Shown here: positions 1 through 10,800 of the stretch, one piece after another
Layout: every line of letters begins with the position of its first letter
Numbering within the stretch: position 1 is the stretch's first letter
Assembly (NCBI GenBank): GCA_963924555.1
Contig: OZ004582.1
Coordinates: 4,030,001-4,094,000, forward strand
From: Crambe crambe
Taxonomy: Eukaryota > Porifera > Demospongiae > Poecilosclerida > Crambeidae
Direction of reading: 5' to 3'
Length of the DNA: 64,000 bases
Program-made: the position numbers and the translations under genes
The notes under the pieces: generated by a model
Databases searched by the model: none
What the model was told of the DNA's origin: nothing
The model's input: the letters and a program-made list of their open reading frames with translations, nothing else

Positions 1-239
1 CCTCCTCCCTTCAAAATCCTAGTTTCAAGAGAAGTAACCAAGTTGTCACCCTAGATAGCTACCAAGGCTGCAGCCAAAATTGATTATGTTACAGTGCCTC
101 AACCTCTTTTCCAGAGACTGACAATAGCTGCTATCTGATAACATTGAAGACATCTTCAAATACGTATGAGCTCTGCTGGATGGTGGTTCCCTTCTCCAGC
201 ATTGGACATGGGGGGCCACTTACAGAGAGATATGTACAG

Positions 240-817
240 TGTAGACAGACTATGTAGCAAAGAAGTATGGTGAAGCAGTTGTTGTCTATGGTGAATCATC
301 AATAAAGGACATGGTACATCAAAGATGGGTCAAAGGACAAGCTGGAGTAGCTGTCACATTCACTGAGGATATGAAACTCACCATGAAGAAAGCGAATTTT
401 CTACCAATAGCAGCAGTTTATCGACATGCTTCGCACAGGAGATGCAGATGTGCTCATTGTACAGAAAGCAGTGAAATCAGCCACATTGTGCTGGTTGGTG
501 AGGACACAGATCTGTGTTGTCATGCAAGCTTGAATTCTCATAACATATTTTTTCGACCAGAGCCCAAGAAAAATACAAAGAAGCCCAAGGTGTGGAACGT
601 CAAGGCTGTCAAGGAGCAACTTGGTCCTGAAATATGCAGCAACATCCTCTTTCTGCATGCAGTCCTTGGATGTGATACTACCTCACACCTGTATGGCATT
701 GGAAAGGGCACTTCTCTCAAGAAGTTCAAATCAAGTCAAGAACAAGCCAAAGTGTTTGCTACAGAGTCAGCTACCCACAAGGAAATTTCTTCACTAGAAT
801 CACTATCTGCACTATAA
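240..817 (+). pseudogene. Fragment of a multicopy mobile-associated protein (GCDTTS motif family)
   Basis: The longest open stretch (311-817) contains a conserved block VLVGEDTD, then FFRPEPKKN, then an FLHAVLGCDTTS..YGIGKG block. I recognise this as a repetitive invertebrate protein family that often sits with transposons; its biochemical role is not established and I do not assign one. A typical neighbouring block (GDADVLIVQKAV, about 438-470) reads in another frame, so at least one frameshift separates the parts. The copy lacks its upstream portion and ends in unrelated sequence. It may be a PIN/FEN-nuclease-like fold, but that is only a guess. Confidence 0.55.
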
Positions 818-1393
818 ACATTTCTATGAAAAAATTTGTATGAACAATTCCTGCATTCCTGCCACCAAACTGCTGCAAAATACCACAGTCTCCGAGTTTA
901 TTTCCAAATATTATTGGAGTGGAAAAGTAGCGGTGACAAAATTAGGCTGAGGATGGAAGAAGAGATAGCTACCAGTACTCACTGACTTGCCATCTGATGA
1001 ACTCCTAAAAATTATCAGGTGTAACTGCCACACTGACTACAGCAGTATAAATGTTCTCCTGCTTGTGGTAACTGCAGAGGGTCAGGTTGCACTAACTCAA
1101 ATAATCCCATACATGAGTATGAAAACGATATAGATGATGATACTGAGTAATCACTGCTATATGATTTCATTATTAAAAGTATATTATTTGGACCAATCAT
1201 CTGAATCTTATTTTGTAGCTACTAAGCTATTATTATTATAAAAATATGTATTCGGTTGAGGTCAATTTTCTATTCCTTGAGACTTTTAGTATGTTATAGA
1301 GCACATTTTTCTGTACCAGACACAATTGAGAGCAATTGTGTTGCAATTTGTTTAAGGTTGACCACTAATTTTGGTTAATGACTGGACTATCAG
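818..1393. other. No gene recognised
   Basis: AT-rich sequence with short scattered open frames. I see no domain, terminal repeat or RNA gene in it. Confidence 0.5.
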
Positions 1394-1732
1394 TTGATAG
1401 TAGATTTGCCTGCAGTCCAAAAACCGCGAAACTGCAATAGTGGAGTATTTGCAGTTACTTTTGCAGTTTATGTTGCTTTAGGAGATGATCTGAACCTCAT
1501 CATCTTTGAGGAGTCACTGATGCGCAACTATTTGAGAAAATGCTTCCACAGGAAAAAGTTTAAGCCTTTCCCAACAAGTCCCAAGAATCTTGTACGAGTA
1601 AATGGCATGCCTTTTCATCAAATTCTGGTGTGTTCTTGTCTGAGACCCATTTCTTGTGATGAATGTGGAGAGGCTTACCATCTAAAATGTCACCTAATAC
1701 TCCATTATCAGAACGATCATCATCGTATATAG
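1394..1732 (+). pseudogene. Ulp1/C48-like cysteine protease C-terminal fragment with PHD remnant
   Basis: The 112-residue frame matches the C-terminal part of Ulp1-like (peptidase C48) proteases that ride in DNA transposons: a GVFAVTFAVYVALGDD block, MRNYLRKCF, a KPFP motif, then a short Cys/His stretch (CSCL..CDECGEAYHLKC) typical of the PHD finger that follows the protease. The four residues before GVFA are NCNS where the family usually has SDCG, so the nucleophile cysteine position appears to be serine. The N-terminal protease half (NHW histidine region) is not present upstream. It is most likely a dead fragment. A related copy lies in opposite orientation at 7515-8150. Confidence 0.6.
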
Positions 1733-2245
1733 TGATATTATTAATCAAAATTATCTAGAAAATAATGTTGCTTGCACAGTAAAAAAAAGGTGGTAAATTT
1801 AACTCCTCTGGGTTGAAATGACTAAAATTCTAGAAGATTATTTCAATTTTCTCAAGGTTAATATAACTATGGTGGGTTAGTTTTACTAAAAAAGTTATTT
1901 CAATCCACATTATTTAAAATAATCGCCCCAAAAAGTATTACTTTGACCAATCAAGGTTATAAACATTACTGTCTTAAAATAACACATGTATAATTATACT
2001 GATACATAAATTATTATGACATGAAATAATATTTCAGTGCAATTAACTCTCCTTCCATGTAGTACATTAGGATCTGCTAGATCAGATATACCGTTGAGGT
2101 TTAATATCTACAGCATAAGCATGATAGTGACTATCAAAAAAAAGTGTGGTACAAGGATGAAGAATGAAAATAATCAAGTCACCACCAACAACAAGCAATT
2201 CATCAAGTTGTGCAAAGACTGGATCCAAACCATCGGAACCAGTAA
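1733..2245. other. No gene recognised
   Basis: AT-rich spacer between the protease fragment and the minus-strand zinc-finger gene remnant. It holds only short unsupported open frames. Confidence 0.5.
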
Positions 2246-4310
2246 CTAAGAATATATGCCATCTTTACGTACCCAACGAGGATGAAAAATAGAAGATTTA
2301 GGAGATATCTCCATCAAGCTACTTGAACCTCCCTGAATGTCAGGGGTCTCATCACAAAACTGCTTAGGACCAACTCCTGGTCCACATTCAATAGGTTTAG
2401 AAAGACTGGATAACTCGTAACAAATCCAACGCTGATGCCGATTTGCCATGGATGATGCAATATTTTTAAAGTTATCTAATCTGGTAACCTGTTTTAAAAA
2501 GTTGAGTTTTGCCTCGTGCCTCATAGTCCATGATTTAGTCATTGGACCCACTGCTTCCATTTGCTCTGGATAGTGTACAACAAAATGCAATTTAATATAG
2601 TAACATGAATAAGCAATGGTGCTCATTAATAAGAAATTTAAGACTTGTGCTCACAGATTCTCAAGTTACTGGACACATAACAATATCAATAATTTGCAGT
2701 AGAAGCAAGAAACATCTCCAGTGCTCGTCATCTTCTGGAATTATACGTCCAATAATAAATGGTAATATATGTGATAATAAAAGTATTTGAGCTGCGTTCG
2801 AACGAAGACTACCATCTCCATTAAGAACACGAGTAAGAATGGGAATTGGCTTATCATATTCTGTATAACCATATGAAAAATTAATCAATCTTTTATTGTA
2901 TTCATCTAAAGTTATGAATTTTTTTCAATACAATACCATAGCAAATTTAATTTCCAAAGGAGCAATACCTTCCAATATGTCATGCATGACATCAACCACC
3001 ACCAAGCATAGAAAAGTATGGAACATCCATAAGATAAGATCTTCTATTTATACCATAAGTTTTAGAATAGTGGTTACCTAGAGGACCTTCCAATGCCTTA
3101 CAATGCTTTTCTTTGCTTCTTTGAACAAATTTATCAGAAAAAAACTGCTAGAAAGCTTATCATTTGTAACAAGACAGGATCGACAACACCGAAAAGAGAA
3201 TGAAAAAGATAATTTAAATCCACCAAGAAAATTGCTAGCTAGATTATCAGCTAAAAAGACCAGCAGGGCACCTTTAAAGGTACGCTCACTTCCTTTTCTG
3301 TACACAAAAATTAATTTGGAATAATGGGACTGCTTATGATTTGTCAAGGCCGTTAAGAGGATCAACAAGCTTGGAAAATGTCTCGCTTAATCCGGCTACA
3401 TTATCTGGATCAACTCCATTCTCAGCTAAACAGGAACGGACGCCGGCTTGAACTGTCTGAATTGTCTGCTGAAAAAGGCTTTGGCAGCCTTCCACTACAT
3501 CATCGATGGCAGTTTGAGTTATGAGTCTATGCTCTTTCAGCTTGAGAAGAAACAGTGCGCTTGCATGACACCGAGTTTGCACATCTCTACCCAATGCATG
3601 AGCAACATCAACATCCATAACCTCTGCATTTCAGAAATCTTGGTGATTATCATAATCTAAGTTGTTTAACATGCTGATAATGCTATAAATCTTTACTAAG
3701 GCCACTATGCTCTAGCTTATATAGTTCCACTTCCCACACCCCACATTTTTATTATTATGATGCTCTCAAACTCTTATACCCTGGAAAATTGCTGCCGTCA
3801 TAGACAGATGTAGTTAAATCTCAGTGTAGTCAGTAAGTTTACTTGCTAAAAAGCTAAGGACTCAATAGGAATGATTAGCTTTTTGCCCACCCACACCTAA
3901 TGAAGAATCACCTGAGAACAATAGTGGCCTGATTAGCAAAATATCCAGTTTACAGGTACACTGTCATAAATAGCAGCTCTTCTAGTTGGACTAAGGGCTG
4001 CTAAAATAGTTCCATGCATGCATGTAGCTAGATACCTTCATCTGAGCCTTCATCATTCAAAGAAGCTGAGAAATAACTAGGATTCAGTTCACTTGAACTC
4101 TGGTCATCAGGTTGTAATTGAAAAATTCTTTGCCCACATTCGAATGACGACGGTATATATGGGAATAAAGAGAAGAGAAACTCTTAGAAGATACAGTGCA
4201 GCCCTCAATACCGCACGTCACGAGAAACCGGGGATCACTTGCATGCACACTTCGAAGGTGGCTCAACAGCAAAGGTATAGTTACACAGAGGACACTTCTT
4301 ACATACCAAA
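2246..4310 (-). pseudogene. Multi-exon C2H2-type mobile-associated gene remnant (DNLASN family)
   Basis: Reading leftward, four or five pieces follow the order of one repetitive animal family. First a C2H2 zinc-finger pair (4310-4120; CPLCNYTF then LLSHLRSVH, and CGIEGCTVSS..SLYSHIYRRH). Then an alpha-helical block (3618-3334; LFLLKLKEHR..VEGCQSLFQQ). Then DNLASNFLGGFK (about 3275-3170), an AAQILLLSHILPFIIG segment with PEDDEHW (2888-2661), and a terminal VHYPEQ..GPMTKSWTMRHEAKLNF..ANRHQRW block (2600-2390). Splice-like gaps separate the pieces. The first zinc finger is split between two frames, so this copy is probably inactive. Function is unknown. It starts about 160 bp from the divergent SAM-domain gene at 4470. 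Confidence 0.6.
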
Positions 4311-4469
4311 CTTAATTCCATTTTGTTGGGTAGGAGCAGCTGCACCAAAATTTTATTATTGCGCATGCGCAGAAGGCATCATGCGTGCATAGCAGCTGCT
4401 TCGGTATAACGGCAGACGGTACGCGGTTGGGACTCTGACGGTTCTGATTTGGTGGACTTTAGCGAGTCA
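4311..4469. promoter_or_regulatory. Candidate bidirectional promoter region between divergent mobile-type genes
   Basis: About 160 bp separates the first recognisable exon of the minus-strand C2H2 gene from the plus-strand SAM exon. The stretch is locally richer in CpG (GCGCATGCGC near 4361, TACGCGG near 4421) than its AT-rich surroundings. This is inferred from position and base composition only; no TATA box or initiator is convincing. Confidence 0.3.
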
Positions 4470-6528
4470 ATGTCAGCGAGAGAAGTTAGTGCCTGGCTTC
4501 AAAACAGTGGCATACCGGAAAAGTTTAGTAGTGTTCGAAGGTAAGTAGCTAAACTAGCTAACAAATGACTGTATACTCTAAGGCCTGTATTACACAGAGA
4601 ATTATGTGGATGGCACTGAATTTATCGCTTTAACTGAAGAAGAAATAAAGTCAATGGTGCCTCCTATAGGGCTAGTGAAGAAAATAATGAAGCTTCGTCC
4701 ACAGGTATGTTAATAACTAAGCTATGTAGCTATAAACTATTTGTCTAGTTTATTTGTATTATTTGTACATGTGTAGAGTACAGCAAATCGATCTTTTTCA
4801 GAAGTACCTCTGGTTAAAATTTCAGCACCCTATAATACACCAACAAGCAGTGTTACTAGTGAAGATAATGGTTCTGACAACGGTTCTGGTTCACGTAGCA
4901 GTACACCATCTTCATCACATAAATCTATAAGAAGTCACTGTTTGACTGATTCTGCAAGATCAGAAATAATACGTGTCCTAGTAACTCAGTTATTTGCTCA
5001 TTCAAGGAAGCCTTCATGAGTAGATTGTGAGCAGCAAGCAAGAAAACATACTAAAATACCCTTTCATGAAAGATGACATGGGAATAGGATATGTAAGTTA
5101 TTTTTTATACATAGCATTCATTTAATTATATGTATTATTAATTCAGCAATTGTGGGTCGATAAAATGATTACACGAGTAAGGAATGTGGTGAAAAGGGAT
5201 AAGCTCAAACTACCAAACTCAGCCAGTGAGCTTGCCAAGCGGAAAAAATGTCCAACAATTAAGTGCAAAGAGCAACTCCTACGCAAGTATCCTGTAGGAG
5301 TAGATGTGTCGGTGGAAGATCCAGACAGTATAGAAGTCCATAAATGAGCTATATCAGATGAGTTGGCTAAATCTAAGCCTCGAGACAGTGTGCTACTACC
5401 ATTATTAAAATCTATCTACCATGAACGTCGATTGTTTATTCAAAATGAGGCCACTAGTATCAAGCAGATTATTGAAAACTACCCTGCTCTCTCTCGTCGA
5501 CCTATTGTAAGAATTAACTTTTTGCTCCAGCCACCATAACTTCATCGTACTTTTCCCTTTCCCTTCCCCCTCCCCAATACACAGATTGATCAAGAAATGA
5601 AAATGGTTATTGGAAAAGATGTTAAGTCTCTGTTTATCAGTGAATGGAAGAAATATGTACCTGCCATTATTGAGTATGCAAAAAAAAAGTGGGAAGAAAA
5701 ATCTGAGTATTACAGCTCACACAGCTACAGGTACATAGCTAGCTACTGGTGCCTATATCATGAATTACATTTTCATTTCCATAGTTGATGATGATGATGA
5801 TGATGATGAACAGTTGGATTTAGTAGCATTGAAGATAGTAACCCAGGCTCTTGTTAAGAATGATGTTTTGCATTATATATATGAAGAATATGAGGTATGT
5901 ACCCATAGCTACACTAACCTGCTATATATTTTTTTAATCTCCTACACAGTCCTAAAATTAATAGCGAAGCTATAAGTTTATAGTTGCTGAGTACATGTGC
6001 TCCATTTATTATGGCTATCTAATAAATTGATACCACTATCATGTATCAGATTGAGTCGATGGAAGAAGCTTATCGCAAACCTCCTCTACGAAATTCTCCA
6101 AGAATTGCTATGTTCAAGAATGAAGCAGGATCCAATTCACAATTCTTTATTACTTGTGAACAGATCACCCTGTGTCAAGTGCAAAATTTTAGATCAGCTC
6201 TCTTTGAAGTTGTAATAAAAATGAATATTACTTTAAAATTATTTTTTCTGGTTAATTCAACAACCATGATGGTTATTTCAACAATATCCTTTAGTAATTA
6301 TAACAATATACGTTTATCACTATAATTATCAACATGATTGTTATTACAATTATGTTTTCATGTTATTATATTTTTAATTTGGAATATCCCAAACCTGCAC
6401 AGAATGTATTCTCTTTTTTTTTGCAGGATTATATCCTTTCATTTCCAGATTCATTAAAGAGACCTAGCACTTACTTAGCTGTTGTGTCGGACATAAATTA
6501 CCTACATTATTGTTGTAATAATTATTGA
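4470..6528 (+). pseudogene. SAM-domain protein gene (SAMD3-like mobile family), degenerate multi-exon copy
   Basis: The start at 4470 opens a sterile alpha motif: exon 4470-4540 (MSAREVSAWLQNSGIPEKF) ends at a GTAAGT donor, and exon ~4598-4704 continues (YVDGTEFIALTEEEIKSMVP..KKIMKL) to a GTATGT donor. Later exons follow family order: a Ser/Thr-rich linker (4777-5035), WVDKMITRVRNV (about 5148-5345), an AKSKPRDSVLLPLLKSIY stretch (5365-5510), KDVKSLFISEWKKY (5585-5730), an acidic run plus ALKIVTQALVKNDVLHYIYEEYE (5785-5893), then 6041-6215 and 6427-6500. Similar proteins are annotated as SAM domain-containing protein 3-like. Decay is visible: exon 1 to exon 2 does not join in frame with the obvious acceptors, there is a shift at about 5030-5070, and an in-frame TGA at about 5345. 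Function is unknown; the SAM domain suggests protein oligomerisation. Confidence 0.65.
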
Positions 6529-7514
6529 CCATTACCAGTTGTTATAATTTTTTAAAGGGTGAATCTGAGCTAAGTTGTATAATAACAATCCATTTCCAGT
6601 GGGTAATAATAATCTACCATCATCAAAATGACCAAATTTTAATGTTATTTACTACTAATGTGGGTTATTCGAGTTACAGTAGTTTTGATTCACATTTTGG
6701 GGTTGTTACAACCCCTTTTTTTTTACTGTGTGTAATTAGTGATAAGCTGAGCATGACAGACTAGCTAGCTATTAGCTATCCTGGGGATTGTGAGTTAGCT
6801 ATTATTATAATTAAAATAGATATAGCTACAAGCTAGTTTAACTATTGCAAAAAGCAGCTATAGCTATATTATTTTGCTACAAACTTACCAGCTACATAAT
6901 GATACACCCAACAAAGGTGAATAACTAACAAGCTTGCATGACTCTGAGATTTTGTTGCACCTATGATAAACAGAGCTATGATCTCTCATTATAGTGACAA
7001 AATATCTTATGCTAGATGAGATTTATCACTAAGAGAGTAGGAGATTTTTATTCCTATAGCTAGCTAATAGCTAGAGATTTAGTTGGAGAGCGATAAATTT
7101 TCTTCATATAGCTACATATGTTGCATGCAGCGACAATATATTCTGGCGGCGACAAAATATTCTAGGATATTTAGTCGCCGCGACAGAATCGAAAGCAGCG
7201 ACAGAATTTCATAGGATATTCTGTCATTGAGCGACAATTTCCTAGGATTTTTTGTCGCTTCTGGGAAATTTCGTCGCAGCAGTAACAGGAAATTCTGTCG
7301 TTAGGAAATTCTGTTGCTCATGAGATATCAGTGTCTATGGATACTGAAACAATATTTTTTAAGTGGTGTAGCCATAATAATCATAATAATTTTTGCTATA
7401 AGTGGTGTAGCCATAAGCTAGTTCAAATAATCAAGATCTTTAACTATAATAATGTTGAATATTAAATTAAAGATATTAGCTAGAGTTATAGAGATATATT
7501 TTAGAGCTACTGCA
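6529..7514. other. Gene-free stretch with short repeated motifs
   Basis: No coding signal. 7120-7330 contains many copies, in both orientations, of a CGACA(G/A)AAT..CTAGGATAT-type motif, annotated separately. The rest is AT-rich with TAGCTAGC-like runs. Confidence 0.5.
7120..7330. repeat. Cluster of short direct and inverted CGACARAAT/CTAGGATAT motifs
   Basis: At least eight variants of CGACAGAAT or its complement ATTCTGTCG are packed in about 200 bp, spaced by GGATATTCT/CTAGGA cores, with clearly higher GC than the flanks. The arrangement resembles subterminal transposase-binding repeats or a decayed satellite. No terminal repeat is visible next to it. Confidence 0.55.
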
Positions 7515-8150
7515 TCATGTACTGCATGCAATTACAGAAGTGTCCAAACACTCATCAGGTATATCATAGCAACATGCATTATGATACCACTTGAAACAGT
7601 TAGTGCACTCAATCATTGGAACTTCCTTTAACTCTGGCATCCTGCAATAACAATAAATGTCCTGTAAAGCTCTTTTTGGAGTGACAAATCTTTCTTTGGA
7701 AGGAAATGGAGTCAGAGTTTGTTTAACGAAACAATGAAAAAGATGTTTTCTCATAATCCCCTCATCATACACACTTCAGGATCTTCTCCAAATGCTATTG
7801 CTGTTGCAAAGGCTATAGCAAACAAGCCACACTCACTACTTCCTGACTGTATATAAATCAATAATTATATGTTGCATGTATTATAACTATTACCTATGTT
7901 TGCACATCCATTGAATAGTATCACTTTCAGTACACATTAAAGCAGCAATCTGTGCTTGCAATAATGTGGTAAGGGTTGTGTACCGACTATCATAGAGTTT
8001 TACTCCATTGGTTAAACCATGGCCAGTAACAGTCACCCAGTGGTTAAGAGGTGAATGCAAAATTTGTAAGAATTCATCAATAGGGATATGGAAATTCACT
8101 GCAAGTCCCATTTCGAGTCCAGATAGGTCAAGAAATTGCCATTTTAACAA
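7515..8150 (-). pseudogene. Ulp1/C48-like protease with C-terminal PHD finger, frameshifted
   Basis: Reading leftward from 8150, the first exon carries the histidine half of a Ulp1-type protease (EFLQILHSPLNHWVTVTG, then VKLYDSRY). After a gap at about 7890 comes the cysteine half (QSGSSECGLFAIAFATAIAFGEDPE, 7851-7775; here the nucleophile Cys is present). This is followed by MRKHLFHCF, TPFPS and a PHD-like zinc finger (CYCRMPE..MIECTNCFKWYHNACC). The frame breaks between the EDPE segment and the segment that starts at 7772, so the copy is probably dead. The family is carried by several DNA transposon groups (for example Zisupton-like elements). It faces the similar fragment at 1394-1732, with the C2H2/SAM pair between them. 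Confidence 0.65.
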
Positions 8151-8973
8151 ATTTTGTGCTGATGATATTTGAAGTAAGCCATTGAGCAGAATACTTCTAT
8201 CAGACCAGTTTTAGATCAGCAATCCAGTATTCTCTGATGTTGAAGTATTGCACTGATACTCATCAACGATAAAAACAAAACATTGACTTTTAATGGAAAT
8301 TCCCATATGCTCCTTAGAAGCTACTCAAATATTCCAACTAACTACTACTCTTTGTACATTTCTTCTGCTGGGCTTGCCTGGTGTAAAACATCAATTTTTG
8401 TGCTAACATATTCAGTTTTAGTGTGGCTTGTGAATCAGTCCTTAAATACAATAATTAGCTATGCACTGCATTAATAATATGCATAAAAAGGACTTACATA
8501 ATAGATGGCATAGTTTGTACTTCAGTTTTCTCTTCAAGTGATCTCTTGCTCCCAAGAGTTGAGGAAGTATTACCTATCATAGTCATAAAGTAAATAATCA
8601 TATTAACTACAATGAAACAAAGAGAGCAGTATAGCTCTCTCTGTAAATGGATATTTATTTGTGAAACTGAGCACCAAATAATAAAATGACAGTCTTTTGG
8701 AGCAAAGTACTGCAGTAGGGAAAAACTGGACAAAACAATGAAATTGATATCAGGCTCTATTTTCAATAGAGCCCGGGGATGAGGCTAGGATGAAGGATGG
8801 AAATGAGATCAATCAATCCATTACCGCACTATAATCTGAAGCTAGCTACTTGACGTAGTTATACGTAAAGATTGTTGGCTGGATATACAGAACAAAGATT
8901 GATTTCCATCCTTCGTCCCTACTCCTTTGTTTCTTTACTTTTTTGAGCAGTGGTGCTTATTATTATACCATCA
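8151..8973. other. Gene-free stretch ending in a fold-back repeat
   Basis: 8151-8765 shows no gene. 8766-8957 is an imperfect inverted repeat (GGATGAAGGATGGAAATGAG... against ...GATTTCCATCCTTCGTCC) that ends in CTTTACTTTTTTGAGCAGTGG. The same end and interior recur at 14389-14520, so this is a copy of a short non-autonomous fold-back family. Confidence 0.5.
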
Positions 8974-9324
8974 TTAGAAGATAAACTCTGGATTCCATTC
9001 CCATGATATTAATAGATCAACTTGCGACACATGGAGTTCAAGGTAATCTCTTCCAAACCTTGTAACCTTCGATGATAGTTCAATATTTGATTGTGAGAGA
9101 CAGCAGTAGTAAAGTAGAAGTTTGTTGATTGGAATATAAGAATATGATGGATTTATGTCTTCTTTTTTGAATAAATCGAACTCGTTATGAAGTTCTGGAT
9201 TGACAATAACAAAATCTGTAGCATCAGCAGGTTTTCAATGGAACTCTCTGTATTGCTGCCAGAGGGCAACATCCACATCTTTGCTCAGGGCATATCCATC
9301 TGGCTCAGATATGTAACTGTAAAT
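8974..9324 (-). pseudogene. Unrecognised terminal exon with one in-frame stop
   Basis: A 351-bp frame follows a good acceptor (TTTGTACTCAG before 9324) and ends at TAA (8974-8976). It encodes about 116 residues rich in aromatic and acidic residues (for example SEPDGYALSKDVDVALWQQY and LELHVSQVDLLISWEW) and is interrupted by one TGA at 9234-9236. I do not recognise the family. Possible upstream exons lie at 10287-10520 on the same strand. It could be a host-gene last exon or part of another mobile gene. Confidence 0.35.
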
Positions 9325-9349
9325 CTGAGTACAAATTAACAATAATCAG

Positions 9350-9800
9350 AGCACTCTCTAAGTAGGGATGGCAGGTCAAAGGTCATAGGACTGTACAAAC
9401 TAAAAACTCTTCTTTCTCTTCTACCCTTATTCTACAGGTTCTCAGAAGGCTACAGTGAATTATTAGCTACATCTAAAAAGAAGAGAGGAGAATGTTCATA
9501 AACCAAAAATGCATTCGCTAACATAAGAAAAAAACGATGTCTAAAATTGACTTTTGTTCCTGAATAATAATAATAATGTAAAGATTGACATACCGACTTA
9601 CTGGCTATAGTCATCAAAATTCTGCTTTGGCCATCTCTTAGAGCGGCACCTAGAGGCTGATCTTTTGCTATTACTTTTGACTAAAGCGCTACTTCACAAA
9701 TCAGTGATATAGCACTCAGCTAATCTTTCTACGCCATTTTGAAGTGCACGTCGGTAGGGGGCGGAGCGTATGGGCGGGGCCACATAAGTGCACATGTGGC
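9350..9800. repeat. Interspersed repeat, inverted partner of 47950-48400
   Basis: About 430 bp running from AGTAGGGATGGCAGGTCAAA (9361) through a CTCTTAGAGCGGCACCTAGA segment to a GGGGCGGAGC/GGGCGGGGCC end (about 9760-9780). The reverse complement of the same sequence, diverged, occupies 47950-48375. The left end abuts half of the recurrent AGCACTCTCT hairpin. It has no coding capacity, so it is a non-autonomous element. Confidence 0.7.
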
Positions 9801-10055
9801 CGGCTACAGTGCAGCCTTAGGTCTTCAGTTTAATCGTTTAGCTCGCTATTTATTCTTATCTGATGATCTTACTGACACTCCTTGCTGCATAGCAGTATAG
9901 ATGCTCATGCCTACAAAAGAAAAAAAGATAGAGCTGGCTTTGTATAGCCTCATATCAATCACTGCATACTCTCAGTTGAAGTGAGAATCAATACTGCCAC
10001 CCTCAATTCTTTACTTACACAAACTTACTTTCAACACTAAAAAAAGGATAGAAAT
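9801..10055. other. No gene recognised
   Basis: Spacer between two repeats. A weak exon-like segment on the minus strand at about 9880-9922 is not supported enough to call. Confidence 0.4.
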
Positions 10056-10255
10056 AAGTGAGCGCAAAAAATTTCTTCGAAATAAAAAGTTAAGTAGGGA
10101 TAGCCTAAAATAATTATAATGAATGTACTGCAGCCTCGTTTGAAAATAGGGATTATTTTCAAACGAGGCTGCAGTACATTCATTATACAGCCCAGTTAGA
10201 TTTTAGGCTATCCCTACTTAATTTTTTATTTCGAAGAAATTTTTTGCGCTCACTT
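10056..10255. mobile_element. 200-bp fold-back MITE
   Basis: Left arm 10056-10148 and right arm 10153-10255 are near-perfect inverted copies separated by four bases; the right arm has a small insertion (CAGCCCAGTTAGA). The outer end AAGTGAGCGCAAAAAATTTC, with an internal TTCGAAAT palindrome and AAGTAGGGATAGCC, is shared with other fold-backs in this window (33380, 47094, and more distantly 13386, 27640 and 61134). The target duplication is not clear. Confidence 0.85.
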
Positions 10256-10286
10256 GTAACAATAACAACCTACCAATGATTACTTA

Positions 10287-10520
10287 CATCAGGTTCATCA
10301 TCTTCTTCTGCATTATGCTTTAAGAACCAAAGCCTGAAAAGACTATCATCCATAAGCTGATCTTCCATTAGCTCTATTAGTTTCTAGAGTTCATATCATA
10401 ATTGCGCGATAAAACTACTAGATATCTAGTTATACCTGTTTTGAGTTGCTGGATAGACTCAATGTTGGTAATAAGTTTGAAGAAGGGACTGTGTCTGTGG
10501 CTTGCTTCAGTAGCTATAAG
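10287..10520 (-). other. Two exon-like segments of an unrecognised gene
   Basis: On the minus strand, 10515-10440 reads EASHRHSPFFKLITNIESI.. and ends at a GT donor. 10395-10287 reads KLIELMEDQLMDDSLFRLWF.. with an acidic tail (EEDDEPD) and ends at GTAAGT. The open frames and donors support real former exons. No family is recognised, and the link to the exon at 8974-9324 is only positional. The MITE at 10056-10255 would lie in the following intron. Confidence 0.35.
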
Positions 10521-10619
10521 TCTGTGGATAGTAACAATCATTATTATGTAATCATCGGTATAATTATTTGTTTTTGTATAGAAGCTAGTACAATTATTGT
10601 AATAAAGCTCTTTTGAGAT

Positions 10620-10800
10620 TACTCTTTGATGAGCTTCAGTCGTGTACTCTCATATTCTTCCCAATGGCCTCATGGATACAGTAAGGACCTAACCAATCTT
10701 GGAACCCTTCCTTGTTTGTTTCTTCGAGTTTTTCAGTAGTACCAATGTTCCAACTTTGAATTTCTCTTTATCTTTGTTGTGCTTTGATTCAGCCATCTCT
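10620..10800 (-). pseudogene. Ty3/gypsy-type integrase C-terminal fragment
   Basis: Reading leftward from about 10800, KHNKDKEKFKVGTLVLLKNS followed by RKGSKIG matches the C-terminal tail of Ty3/gypsy integrases (VGDLVLL..RKG..GPY..E). A stop codon and a frame change occur directly afterwards. No catalytic core remains, so it is an isolated remnant. Confidence 0.5.

Noticed and set aside
9361-9790. Possible 5' regulatory or tRNA-derived SINE
   Set aside because: No A/B box promoter or tRNA-like fold that I could find; the inverted copy at 47950 shows it is a DNA-type repeat.
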